Positions 7,170-13,941 of a DNA stretch of 13,941 nt are shown one piece after another (position 1 is the first letter of the stretch; each line of letters starts with the position of its first letter). The DNA comes from JABAYQ01 sp042091225 (GTDB lineage: Bacteria; Bacteroidota; Bacteroidia; Flavobacteriales; UBA7312): contig JBELHW010000045.1 of the NCBI GenBank assembly GCA_042091225.1, positions 1 through 13,941 of the forward strand. Reading direction: 5' to 3'. The notes under the pieces were generated by a model. It searched no databases. It had not been told where the DNA came from and saw only the letters and a list, made by a program, of their open reading frames with translations. The translations under genes and the position numbers were made by a program.

Positions 7170-8348
7170 ATGTCTAAAGATTTATTCCAAGCACCAGATT
7201 ATTTTCAGTTAGATGAATTACTAACTGAAGAGCACAAGTTAGTTAGAGACGCTGCAAGAGATTGGGTTAAACGCTCTGTATCTCCAATTATAGAAGACGC
7301 TTGTCAAAAAGCAGTATTCCCTAAAGAAATTATTGGCGGATTAGCTGAAATTGGCGCTTTCGGTCCATATATTCCTGAACAATATGGAGGCGCAGGTCTT
7401 GACCAAATATCTTACGGATTGATTATGCAAGAGCTAGAACGTGGTGACAGTGGTGTTCGATCCACAGCTTCGGTTCAGTCATCTTTAGTAATGTATCCTA
7501 TTTTTAAGTATGGATCTGAAGAACAACGTCAGAAATTTTTGCCAAAATTAGCTTCTGGTGAAATGGTAGGTTGTTTCGGCTTAACCGAACCTGACTTCGG
7601 CTCTAATCCTGGAGGAATGGTTACAAACTTCAAAGACATGGGCGATCATTATTTATTAAATGGTGCTAAGCTTTGGATTTCTAACTCTCCATTTGCTGAT
7701 ATCGCTGTTGTTTGGGCAAAGAATGAAGAAGGAAGAATTAAAGGCATTATAGTTGAAAGAGGCATGGAAGGGTTTACAACTCCTGAAACTCACGGAAAGT
7801 GGAGCTTAAGGGCTTCAGCCACTGGTGAGTTAGTCTTTGACAATGTGAAAGTTCCAAAAGAAAATTTGCTTCCTGGCAAAGATGGACTTGGTGCTCCTCT
7901 TGGTTGTCTTGATTCTGCAAGATATGGAATTGCTTGGGGTACTATTGGTGCAGCAATGGATTGTTACGATGCGGCTTTAAGGTATTCTAAACAGAGAAAA
8001 CAATTCGGAAGGCCTATTGCAGGATTTCAACTACAGCAGAAAAAGTTAGCTGAAATGATTACTGAAATAACAAAAGCTCAATTTCTTACATGGCGTTTAG
8101 GTGTTTTAAGAAATGAAAATAGAGCAACCTCAGCTCAAATATCGATGTGTAAAAGAAATAATGTAGATATGGCATTAAAGATTGCCCGTGATGCAAGACA
8201 AATTCTTGGAGGTATGGGAATTACAGGAGAGTATCCTATTATGCGACATATGATGAATTTAGAATCTGTGGTAACTTATGAGGGGACTCACGATATTCAC
8301 CTCCTAATAACTGGCTTAGACATAACCGGAGAAAACGCCTTTGTTTAA
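7170..8348 (+). CDS. gcdH: Glutaryl-CoA dehydrogenase
   Basis: An FAD-dependent acyl-CoA dehydrogenase of 392 residues that oxidises and decarboxylates glutaryl-CoA to crotonyl-CoA in lysine and tryptophan breakdown. The sequence follows human GCDH closely: SVQSSLVMYPI after an Arg (residue 97) at the position that binds the glutaryl carboxylate, GCFGLTEPDFGSNP (134-147), LWISNSPFADIAVVWA (168-183), KWSLRASATG (210-219), CLDSARYGIAWG (246-257), and TYEGTHDIH near the C-terminus with catalytic Glu371. Those features separate it from short-chain acyl-CoA dehydrogenases. An in-frame ATG exists at 7092, but the extra 26 residues match nothing in the family and would place the promoter inside the gene, so I use 7170. 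The gene stands alone between a divergent cytochrome gene and a terminator. Confidence 0.88.
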   Translation: MSKDLFQAPDYFQLDELLTEEHKLVRDAARDWVKRSVSPIIEDACQKAVFPKEIIGGLAEIGAFGPYIPEQYGGAGLDQISYGLIMQELERGDSGVRSTASVQSSLVMYPIFKYGSEEQRQKFLPKLASGEMVGCFGLTEPDFGSNPGGMVTNFKDMGDHYLLNGAKLWISNSPFADIAVVWAKNEEGRIKGIIVERGMEGFTTPETHGKWSLRASATGELVFDNVKVPKENLLPGKDGLGAPLGCLDSARYGIAWGTIGAAMDCYDAALRYSKQRKQFGRPIAGFQLQQKKLAEMITEITKAQFLTWRLGVLRNENRATSAQISMCKRNNVDMALKIARDARQILGGMGITGEYPIMRHMMNLESVVTYEGTHDIHLLITGLDITGENAFV

Positions 8349-8370
8349 CACCTTAAAAAAACATAAATAA

Positions 8371-8403
8371 AAAAGGGCTTCTATTAAATAGAAGCCCTTT
8401 TTT
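8371..8403. terminator. Bidirectional intrinsic terminator between gcdH and nrdA
   Basis: A perfect 13-bp stem, AAAAGGGCTTCTA (8371-8383) with its complement at 8389-8401, closes a 5-nt loop. A run of six T (8398-8403) follows on the plus strand and an A-rich run precedes it, giving a T-run on the minus strand too. It lies 22 nt after the gcdH stop and 19 nt from the nrdA stop, so it can end both convergent transcripts. Confidence 0.92.
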
Positions 8404-8422
8404 ATTTGTTGATTTTTGTTTG

Positions 8423-10804
8423 CTATGATCCGCAAGCAATGCAATCATCCGGATTATCTATAGAACAAGCAATTACTTCTTCTTCAGTGTATTCCTTTCC
8501 AGAAGTAAGCGGCTCTAACTGAGGTTTTGCTTGCTTTTGTACAGTGAACTGAATTGCCTGAGTTGCTGCTTTAGTTCTTAAATAATACATTCCTGTTTTT
8601 AGGCCCTTTTCCCAAGCATAAAAATGCATAGAAGTAATTTTACCTGAATTAGGCTGATCAATAAATAAGTTTAAAGATTGAGATTGATCTATAAACCTAC
8701 CTCTATCGGCAGACATATCGATAATGTCTTTCATCTTTATTTCCCAAACGGTTTTATAAATTGCTTTAATATTATCAGGAATTGTATCAATGTGCTGAAT
8801 AGAACCATTCGCCTTAATAATTTCGTTCTTCATCTCATCATTCCACAAACCTAATTGTACTAAGTCAAGTAATAGATGCTTGTTAACTACAACAAACTCT
8901 CCGGACAATACTCTTCGTGTGTATATATTAGATGTGTATGGTTCGAAACATTCGTTGTTTCCTAAAATTTGAGATGTTGATGCTGTAGGCATAGGCGCTA
9001 ACAACAATGAGTTACGAACTCCGTGTTCTTTAATCATAGCTCTTAACTCATGCCAAGCCCATCTTCCGCTTAATTCTTCCTCTTTTGCTCCCCACATGTT
9101 AAACTGGAATATACCTTGCGATATTGGCGAACCTTCATAGGATTGATAAGCACCTTCTGTTTTAGCAATCTCACAAGATGAAGTAAGCGATGCAAAATAA
9201 ATAGTCTCAAAAATATCAGAATTTAACTGTTTAGCTTCAGGAGAATCAAAAGGTAAACGTAGTTTGATAAAAGTATCTGCTAAACCTTGTACTCCTAATC
9301 CGATTGGTCTATGACGCATGTTCGAATTTTTTGCCTCAGCAACAGGGTAATAATTTCTATCAATTACTTTATTTAAATTTCTAGTAATTGCCTTGGTGAT
9401 ATTGTAAAGCTTTTCATGATCAAAAGTATTCTTCTCTTCATCAATAAACATTGGTAAAGCGATAGATGCTAAATTACAAACTGCTACTTCGTCAGGTGCA
9501 GTGTATTCTAAAATCTCAGTACAAAGATTAGAAGAACGAATTGTACCTAAATTCTTTTGGTTAGACTTTTCATTACAAGCATCTTTATATAGCATGTATG
9601 GAGTACCCGTTTCAATTTGAGACTCTACTACATGAGACCATAATTCTCTTGCTGGAATTGTTTTTCTTCCCTTCCCTTGCTTTTCATACTTAGTATATAA
9701 TTTTTCAAAATCTTTTCCATAAGCATCTGCAAGACCTGGACACTCATTAGGACACATTAGAGTCCATTGTCCATTTTCTTTCACTCTTTTCATAAAGAGG
9801 TCTGGAGTCCACAAAGCAAAAAACAAGTCTCTTGCTCTCATTTCTTCTTTACCATGATTTTTTCTAAGATCTAAAAAATCAAAGACATCAGCATGCCAAG
9901 GCTCAAGGTAAATTGCAAAAGAACCTTTTCTTTTCCCTCCTCCTTGATCAACATATCTTGCTGTGTCGTTGAATACTCTAAGCATTGGAACAATACCATT
10001 AGAAACCCCATTAGTTCCTCTTATATACGAGCCTGTAGCTCTTACATCGTGGATGCTAAGGCCTATTCCTCCTGCTGATTGAGAAATTTTAGCACACTGC
10101 TTAAGTGTATCATAAATTCCGTCAATACTATCTTCTTTCATCGTTAATAAAAAGCAAGAAGACATTTGTGGTTTTGGAGTTCCTGCATTAAATAAGGTAG
10201 GTGTTGCGTGAGTAAAAAACTTTTGAGACATTAACTCATAAGTGTTAATAGCAGACTCAATATCGTCTTTGTGTATCCCAATTGCAACACGCATAAGCAT
10301 TTGTTGTGGACGTTCGGCAATTTGGCCGTTGATTCTTAATAAGTAAGAACGTTCTAAGGTTTTAAAACCGAAGTAATCGTAACTAAAATCTCTATCGTAA
10401 ATAATTGTAGAGTCTAATATTTCAGAATTTTTACGTACAATTTTAATAACATCATCAGCAATCATCGGTGCCTTTTTACCGGTCTTAGGATTTACGTAAT
10501 TATATAAATCGTTCATTGTTTCAGTAAAAGACTTTTTGGTATCTTTATGAAGGTTCGAAACCGAAATTCTCGACGCTAATAAAGCATAGTCAGGGTGCTT
10601 AGTAGTCATTGAAGCAGAAACCTCAGCCGCTAGATTATCAAGCTCAGAAGTCGTTACTCCTTCATAAATACCCTCAATTACTTTCATTGCAACAGAAGTA
10701 GGAGAAACTAAATCGCTGAAGCCATAACAAAGCTTCTGAATTCGAGCAGTAATCTTGTCGAATTTAATAGCTTCTTTACGCCCGTCTCTTTTTAATACAA
10801 ACAT
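8423..10804 (-). CDS. nrdA: Ribonucleoside-diphosphate reductase, class Ia alpha subunit
   Basis: The catalytic subunit (793 residues) reduces ribonucleoside diphosphates to deoxyribonucleotides. An N-terminal ATP-cone (about 1-90, starting FVLKRDGRKEAIKFDKI) provides overall allosteric control. The ten-stranded barrel contains Cys217 (MSSCFLL) and Cys443 (AVCNLAS) as the active-site disulfide pair. Asn426, Cys428 and Glu430 in SNLCTEI form the radical site. PMPTASTSQILGNNE lies at 604-618, and Tyr740-Tyr741 in GMYYLRT form the end of the radical-transfer path. The flexible tail ends DDCIACGS with the redox pair Cys788/Cys791 recharged by thioredoxin or glutaredoxin. All essential residues are present. 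It lies 36 nt after nrdB with no terminator between, so the two are cotranscribed in the order nrdB-nrdA. A terminator follows 19 nt past its stop. Confidence 0.96.
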   Translation of the reverse strand: MFVLKRDGRKEAIKFDKITARIQKLCYGFSDLVSPTSVAMKVIEGIYEGVTTSELDNLAAEVSASMTTKHPDYALLASRISVSNLHKDTKKSFTETMNDLYNYVNPKTGKKAPMIADDVIKIVRKNSEILDSTIIYDRDFSYDYFGFKTLERSYLLRINGQIAERPQQMLMRVAIGIHKDDIESAINTYELMSQKFFTHATPTLFNAGTPKPQMSSCFLLTMKEDSIDGIYDTLKQCAKISQSAGGIGLSIHDVRATGSYIRGTNGVSNGIVPMLRVFNDTARYVDQGGGKRKGSFAIYLEPWHADVFDFLDLRKNHGKEEMRARDLFFALWTPDLFMKRVKENGQWTLMCPNECPGLADAYGKDFEKLYTKYEKQGKGRKTIPARELWSHVVESQIETGTPYMLYKDACNEKSNQKNLGTIRSSNLCTEILEYTAPDEVAVCNLASIALPMFIDEEKNTFDHEKLYNITKAITRNLNKVIDRNYYPVAEAKNSNMRHRPIGLGVQGLADTFIKLRLPFDSPEAKQLNSDIFETIYFASLTSSCEIAKTEGAYQSYEGSPISQGIFQFNMWGAKEEELSGRWAWHELRAMIKEHGVRNSLLLAPMPTASTSQILGNNECFEPYTSNIYTRRVLSGEFVVVNKHLLLDLVQLGLWNDEMKNEIIKANGSIQHIDTIPDNIKAIYKTVWEIKMKDIIDMSADRGRFIDQSQSLNLFIDQPNSGKITSMHFYAWEKGLKTGMYYLRTKAATQAIQFTVQKQAKPQLEPLTSGKEYTEEEVIACSIDNPDDCIACGS

Positions 10805-10840
10805 ATTTTTCTTTTTTTCTTGTTAAACTAAAGTTATATC

Positions 10841-11824
10841 TTAAAAATCATCTCCAAATGAGAATGTATCTTTTTCGTTTGAATCAGATAAAACTCCTGC
10901 TTTCTGGTAATCACCTACTCTTTTTTCGAAGAAATTTGTTTTTCCTTCTAGAGAAATCATTTCCATAAAATCAAAAGGATTTTCTGAGTTATATACTTTT
11001 TCGCATCCTAATTCTACTAATAATCTGTCCGTAACAAATTCTAAGTATCTTTCCATTAAGTCTGCGTTCATTCCAATCAATCGGACTGGAAGTGCTTCTG
11101 TAATAAATTCTCTTTCTATATTAAGAGCATCTATAATTATTTCATTAATTCTTTCTTTTGGCACCTGGTTAATTAAGTGGTTATTGTGCAAGTGAACTGC
11201 AAAATCACAGTGCAGGCCTTCATCTCTACTAATAAGTTCATTAGAGAAAGTTAAACCAGGCATAAGTCCTCTTTTCTTTAGCCAGAATATAGAACAAAAT
11301 GATCCTGAAAAGAAAATACCTTCTACGGCTGCAAAAGCAACCAAACGCTCTGCAAACGAATCGCTTTCTATCCATTTGATTGCCCACTCTGCTTTTTTCT
11401 TAATTGCATCAAAATGCTCTATTGCGGTAAATAATTGATTTCTTTCCGATTTATCCTTTATGTAAGTATCAATTAATAATGAATATGTCTCGGAATGAAT
11501 GTTTTCCATCATTATTTGAAATCCATAGAAAAATTTGGCCTCTGTGAACTGCACTTCGTTTACAAAGTTTTCAGCTAGGTTTTCGTTTACAATACCATCA
11601 CTTGCTGCGAAAAATGCTAAAATGTGTTTTATAAAATAACGCTCATCATCATTCAATTTTTCATTCCAGTCGATAAGATCTTGATGAAGGTCAATTTCTT
11701 CAGCAGTCCAAAAACTAGCTTCTTGTTTTTTATACCACTTCCAAATATCATCGTGTTGGATAGGAAATAATACATAACGATTTGGATTGTCTGCTAAAAT
11801 TGGTTCGTTTGCGTTCTTTGTCAT
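10841..11824 (-). CDS. nrdB: Ribonucleoside-diphosphate reductase, class Ia beta subunit
   Basis: The radical-generating subunit (327 residues) that partners NrdA. The ferritin-like helical fold carries the diiron ligands in order: Asp45 (EEIDLHQD), Glu107 and His110 (MMENIHSETY), Glu168 (AAVEGIFF), Glu202 and His205 (SRDEGLHCDF). Tyr114, four residues after His110, is at the position of the stable tyrosyl radical, so this is a normal tyrosyl-radical class Ia protein, not an Ic-type variant. The C-terminus EKDTFSFGDDF is an acidic, aromatic tail of the kind that docks into NrdA. It is the first gene of the nrdBA operon. The 346-nt region upstream holds two inverted DnaA-box-like sites but no exact TAnnTTTG, so the promoter is not defined. 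Confidence 0.96.
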   Translation of the reverse strand: MTKNANEPILADNPNRYVLFPIQHDDIWKWYKKQEASFWTAEEIDLHQDLIDWNEKLNDDERYFIKHILAFFAASDGIVNENLAENFVNEVQFTEAKFFYGFQIMMENIHSETYSLLIDTYIKDKSERNQLFTAIEHFDAIKKKAEWAIKWIESDSFAERLVAFAAVEGIFFSGSFCSIFWLKKRGLMPGLTFSNELISRDEGLHCDFAVHLHNNHLINQVPKERINEIIIDALNIEREFITEALPVRLIGMNADLMERYLEFVTDRLLVELGCEKVYNSENPFDFMEMISLEGKTNFFEKRVGDYQKAGVLSDSNEKDTFSFGDDF

Positions 11825-12015
11825 TGTTTAATTAAAAAAATAGCGTAATGCTTTTTGTAGCTATACTATAACAACTACATTTAAAAGTTTTTATCAAAAT
11901 AAATCTGATGGGTTTCTAACCTAGTTCTTATCCTGAAGTCCACAAACTATTGATGTGATATACAAAATAGAGAACAACAAATGTTTCAAAAAAAAATTGT
12001 CAATCCAATTCATTT

Positions 12016-12024
12016 TTATTCACA
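12016..12024 (+). promoter_or_regulatory. Putative DnaA box
   Basis: TTATTCACA is an exact fit to TTATNCACA. It lies about 190 nt upstream of the nrdB start, within the left arm of the inverted repeat. In E. coli, DnaA binds boxes at the nrdAB promoter and links dNTP supply to replication; a similar role here is inference. Confidence 0.5.
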
Positions 12025-12043
12025 AATTTTTAGAGTTTTTAAC

Positions 12044-12062
12044 ACTTTGAACGTTCGAAAGT
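12044..12062. repeat. Interrupted palindrome between the DnaA-box-like sites
   Basis: ACTTT (12044-12048) and AAAGT (12058-12062) flank the perfect 8-bp palindrome GAACGTTC (12049-12056), with one extra G at 12057. It could be a regulator binding site or extend a cruciform. It is the most GC-containing part of the gap, and no regulator can be named from sequence alone. Confidence 0.4.
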
Positions 12063-12071
12063 TGTGAATAA
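12063..12071 (-). promoter_or_regulatory. Putative DnaA box (inverted partner)
   Basis: On the minus strand this reads TTATTCACA, identical to the site at 12016-12024 and facing it. Two identical sites in exact inverted arrangement in a non-coding gap are less likely to be chance than one alone. Confidence 0.5.
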
Positions 12072-12170
12072 AAAGTGCTTTCATCTTTAGGCTCCTGTTT
12101 TTTCCTCATTTTCTTTAAAATTTATAAAAAAATAAGGACGTCAAATTGACAAACTCAAAAGTTAATTTGA

Positions 12171-12758
12171 TTAAATATTGAACGGTGGCTGTTGCTTTAG
12201 TTCATCAGCTGCATCACTTAATGTGTTGTACCACTGCTCCCCATACAATCGAATTAGAGGTTCTTTTAAAAATTTAAAAACAGGTACTTCTAACTTTTGA
12301 CCACAGGAACATGCTGGCTCACAAATTTTTATTGACTCATAATTTACTGCCTCAAAGTCATCGTATTTTTGTATTCGAATTGGAAACAAATGACAAGAAA
12401 TAGGTTTTTTAAAATCGATAATGTCTTTATTATACGCTTGTTCAATCGAACATTTTGCAGTCCCGTTTGTATCAAAGCTTACAAAAGCACATTCTTTATT
12501 TTTTACTAAAGGAGTTGTACGATCTCCATCTTTATCAATAACTGAAAACCCTTGACGTTCTACCTCTTTTATACCTTCTTCTCTCATAAAAGGTTTTACC
12601 TTGTCAAAAATTTGAGCTAATATATCGACTTCCTCAAGCTCCAATGGTGCTCCAGAATCGCCTTCTACGCAACAAGCACCCTTGCAGGCGTTTAAATCAC
12701 AAACAAATTGCTGTTCAAAAACGTCAAGGGAAATAATTTTATCATCAATCTGAACCAT
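12171..12758 (-). CDS. DUF3109 family cysteine-rich protein
   Basis: A 195-residue cytoplasmic protein without signal peptide or membrane segment. It has ten cysteines in a family-specific pattern: Cys20, Cys25, Cys29 and Cys30 in CDLNACKGACC, Cys90, Cys103, Cys122 in ISCHLFPIRI, then Cys146, Cys150 and Cys152 in CEPACSC. This is the DUF3109 pattern, related to the YkgJ-type CxxxCxxCC proteins thought to bind zinc or an Fe-S cluster. The biochemical role is unknown. The C-terminal 40 residues form an ordinary soluble helical region. The gene lies upstream of nrdBA on the same strand, but the 346-nt gap argues for a separate transcript, and it diverges from glyS. The ATG at 12758 lies only 4 nt from an exact -7 element, so the mRNA may be leaderless. 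Confidence 0.85.
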   Translation of the reverse strand: MVQIDDKIISLDVFEQQFVCDLNACKGACCVEGDSGAPLELEEVDILAQIFDKVKPFMREEGIKEVERQGFSVIDKDGDRTTPLVKNKECAFVSFDTNGTAKCSIEQAYNKDIIDFKKPISCHLFPIRIQKYDDFEAVNYESIKICEPACSCGQKLEVPVFKFLKEPLIRLYGEQWYNTLSDAADELKQQPPFNI

Positions 12759-12762
12759 TGTA

Positions 12763-12770
12763 CAAAAGTA
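12763..12770 (-). promoter_or_regulatory. Bacteroidota-type -7 element for the DUF3109 gene
   Basis: On the minus strand this reads TACTTTTG, an exact TAnnTTTG match ending 4 nt before the ATG at 12758. The expected transcription start would coincide with, or fall within a base or two of, the start codon. No clear -33 element is visible. Confidence 0.5.
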
Positions 12771-12805
12771 ATCAAGATAGTATAATATTATGAAAGGATA
12801 ATTTT

Positions 12806-12813
12806 TATTTTTG
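12806..12813 (+). promoter_or_regulatory. Bacteroidota-type -7 element for glyS
   Basis: TATTTTTG is an exact TAnnTTTG match ending 4 nt before the ATG at 12818, the same geometry as the divergent DUF3109 promoter. The predicted transcript would begin at or next to the start codon. No clear -33 element is visible. Confidence 0.5.
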
Positions 12814-12817
12814 TGCT

Positions 12818-13941
12818 ATGGCAAACTACGAAGATGTTTTCAAAAAAATAATTGCTCATTCTAAAGAGTATGGTTTTGTATTCCAATCCTCAGAATTATA
12901 TGATGGCTTAGCTGCCGCATACGATTATGGTCCATATGGAGTAGAACTAAAAAATAATATTAAAAACTATTGGTGGAAGTCAATGGTTAACATGAATGAG
13001 AATATTGTTGGGCTCGATTCTTCAATCTTTATGCATCCGACCACTTGGAAAGCTTCAGGACATGTAAATGCATTTAATGATCCGTTAATTGATAATAAAG
13101 ACTCCAAAAAAAGATATCGTGCTGATGTTTTAATAGAGGATTACGTGGCAAAAATTGAAGCAAAAATTACTAAAGAAGTTACTAAGGCCAGCAAACGTTT
13201 TGGAGAAAGCTTTGACGAAAGTCAATTCGTTGATACTAACCCAAGAGTATTGGGTTATAAAGAAAAATGTAGCTCAATTATAAGTCGTTTTAGTTCAGCA
13301 ATGGATAAAAACGACCTTAATGAAGTTAAAGCCCTTATCGAAGAATTAGGTATTTCCTGTCCTGTTTCAGGAACAAAAAACTGGACTGACGTCAGGCAAT
13401 TTAACCTAATGTTTAAAACACAAATGGGAGCTACCGCTGATGGAGCTACCGATTTATATTTAAGGCCTGAAACAGCACAAGGAATATTTGTTAATTTCTT
13501 AAACGTTCAGAAAACTGCAAGAATGAAAATTCCTTTTGGAATTGCACAAATAGGAAAAGCATTTAGAAACGAAATTGTCGCAAGACAATTTATCTTTAGG
13601 ATGCGAGAATTTGAACAGATGGAAATGCAATTTTTTGTTAGACCAGGCCAAGAAATGGAATGGTACAAACACTGGAAAGAAAGTAGAATGAAATGGCACC
13701 TAAGCCTAGGGATGGGAAAAGAAAATTATAGATTTCACGACCATGATACCTTAGCTCATTATGCAAATGCAGCAACCGATATAGAATTTAAATTCCCTTT
13801 CGGATTTAAAGAATTAGAAGGAATACACTCCAGAACTGATTTCGATTTAAAAAGTCACCAAGAGTTTTCTGGCAGAAAAATTCAGTACTTCGATCCGGAA
13901 ATAAATGAAAACTATGTTCCTTATGTGGTAGAAACATCAAT
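12818..13941 (+). CDS. glyS: Glycyl-tRNA synthetase (alpha2 type), 3' end missing
   Basis: A class II aminoacyl-tRNA synthetase that charges tRNA-Gly; 374 codons are present and the gene runs off the right edge. It is the single-chain homodimeric form, not the alpha/beta GlyQ-GlyS type. Landmarks: ELYDGLAAAYDYGPYGVELK (26-45), the motif 1 region FMHPTTWKASGHV (71-83), an inserted helical segment with acidic stretches (about 100-180), DLYLRPETAQGIFVNF (212-227), motif 2 AFRNEIVARQFIFRMREF (248-265) and FKELEGIHSRTDFDL (330-344). Motif 3 and the anticodon-binding domain lie beyond the window. The ATG at 12818 gives the usual family N-terminus (ANYEDVFKKIIAH), so the start is secure. It diverges from the DUF3109 gene with 59 nt between start codons. 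Confidence 0.95.
   Translation, partial: MANYEDVFKKIIAHSKEYGFVFQSSELYDGLAAAYDYGPYGVELKNNIKNYWWKSMVNMNENIVGLDSSIFMHPTTWKASGHVNAFNDPLIDNKDSKKRYRADVLIEDYVAKIEAKITKEVTKASKRFGESFDESQFVDTNPRVLGYKEKCSSIISRFSSAMDKNDLNEVKALIEELGISCPVSGTKNWTDVRQFNLMFKTQMGATADGATDLYLRPETAQGIFVNFLNVQKTARMKIPFGIAQIGKAFRNEIVARQFIFRMREFEQMEMQFFVRPGQEMEWYKHWKESRMKWHLSLGMGKENYRFHDHDTLAHYANAATDIEFKFPFGFKELEGIHSRTDFDLKSHQEFSGRKIQYFDPEINENYVPYVVETS

Larger units (their letters stand above)
12013..12074. repeat. 13-bp perfect inverted repeat with DnaA-box-like cores
   Basis: TTTTTATTCACAA (12013-12025) recurs exactly inverted as TTGTGAATAAAAA (12062-12074), 36 nt apart. Both arms contain TTATTCACA, which fits the bacterial DnaA-box consensus TTATNCACA. 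The left arm carries it on the plus strand (12016-12024) and the right arm on the minus strand (12063-12071). No T-run follows on either strand, so it is not an intrinsic terminator. Confidence 0.75.
11825..12170. other. Non-coding region upstream of nrdBA
   Basis: These 346 nt carry no convincing gene; only short ORFs of about 20-30 codons are open. The region is strongly AT-rich. It contains a 13-bp inverted repeat with DnaA-box-like cores (12013-12074), an interrupted palindrome between its arms (12044-12062) and a small 11-nt quasi-palindrome (12140-12150). No exact -7 element faces nrdB; the nearest, TTATTTTG on the minus strand at about 11894-11901, has one mismatch. The region must hold the nrdBA promoter and the 3' end of the DUF3109 transcript, but no clear terminator is visible. 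Confidence 0.7.

Noticed and set aside
9893..10078. Plus-strand 61-codon frame inside nrdA
   Set aside because: It is antisense to strongly conserved NrdA sequence and has low-complexity, unrecognisable content.
11939..11975. Possible NrdR boxes upstream of nrdB, suggested by near-palindromic AT-rich sequence
   Set aside because: Neither half matches the NrdR consensus well enough, and no correctly spaced pair could be aligned.
11924..12013. A minus-strand 30-codon frame upstream of nrdB with a hydrophobic middle
   Set aside because: It is short, shows no homology I recognise, begins within the inverted repeat and has no promoter element; frames of this size are expected by chance here.
12013..12074. 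The inverted repeat as an intrinsic terminator of the DUF3109 transcript
   Set aside because: The loop is 36 nt, the stem is AT-rich, and no T-run follows the second arm on the minus strand.
11825..12170. Chromosomal replication origin, because of DnaA-box-like sites in an AT-rich gap
   Set aside because: Only two good boxes are visible, there is no dnaA/dnaN/gidA context, and gene orientation does not switch there; a regulatory site at nrdBA is simpler.
13499..13699. Minus-strand 66-codon frame inside glyS
   Set aside because: It is antisense to conserved motif 2 of glycyl-tRNA synthetase, and its Phe/His-rich content is a reading-frame artefact.

Overview
The window is AT-rich chromosomal DNA from a member of the Bacteroidota, most likely Flavobacteriales. 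The evidence is the mix of families seen: a DUF4271 membrane protein beside hemD, a DUF3109 protein, and rnpA-yidD next to hemD and an S41 peptidase instead of rpmH/yidC. Several intergenic gaps also carry exact matches to TAnnTTTG, the -7 promoter element of this phylum. I see no mobile element, CRISPR array, tRNA or rRNA, and no sign of recent transfer. Most of the window is housekeeping.

Layout. (1) 1-141, minus: the N-terminal 47 residues of an exported protein, possibly DUF2279. (2) 212-1832, plus: thymidine kinase (TTG start) and alanine racemase, 4 nt apart. (3) 1817-7089, minus: a tightly packed run of seven genes. In transcription order these are a cytochrome-c-like lipoprotein, a DUF4271 six-helix membrane protein, uroporphyrinogen-III synthase (hemD), RNase P protein (rnpA), yidD, an S41 C-terminal-processing peptidase and an O-antigen-ligase-like membrane protein. 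Junctions are mostly overlaps or gaps of a few bases; the last gene overlaps the end of alr tail to tail. (4) 7170-8348, plus: glutaryl-CoA dehydrogenase, followed by a strong bidirectional terminator. (5) 8423-11824, minus: class Ia ribonucleotide reductase, nrdB then nrdA. (6) 11825-12170: a 346-nt non-coding gap upstream of nrdB with two inverted DnaA-box-like sequences. (7) 12171-12758, minus: a cysteine-rich DUF3109 protein. (8) 12818 to the right edge, plus: glycyl-tRNA synthetase, cut by the window.

Themes. Precursor supply for DNA (tdk, nrdBA), cell envelope (alr, O-antigen ligase, yidD, S41 peptidase), tetrapyrrole/heme (hemD with a c-type cytochrome at the head of its operon), and translation/RNA processing (rnpA, glyS). 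The signals most worth a second look are regulatory: the paired DnaA-box-like sites upstream of nrdBA, the face-to-face -7 elements between tdk and its divergent neighbour, and the apparently leaderless divergent glyS/DUF3109 promoters. I did not find a clearly new multi-gene system.
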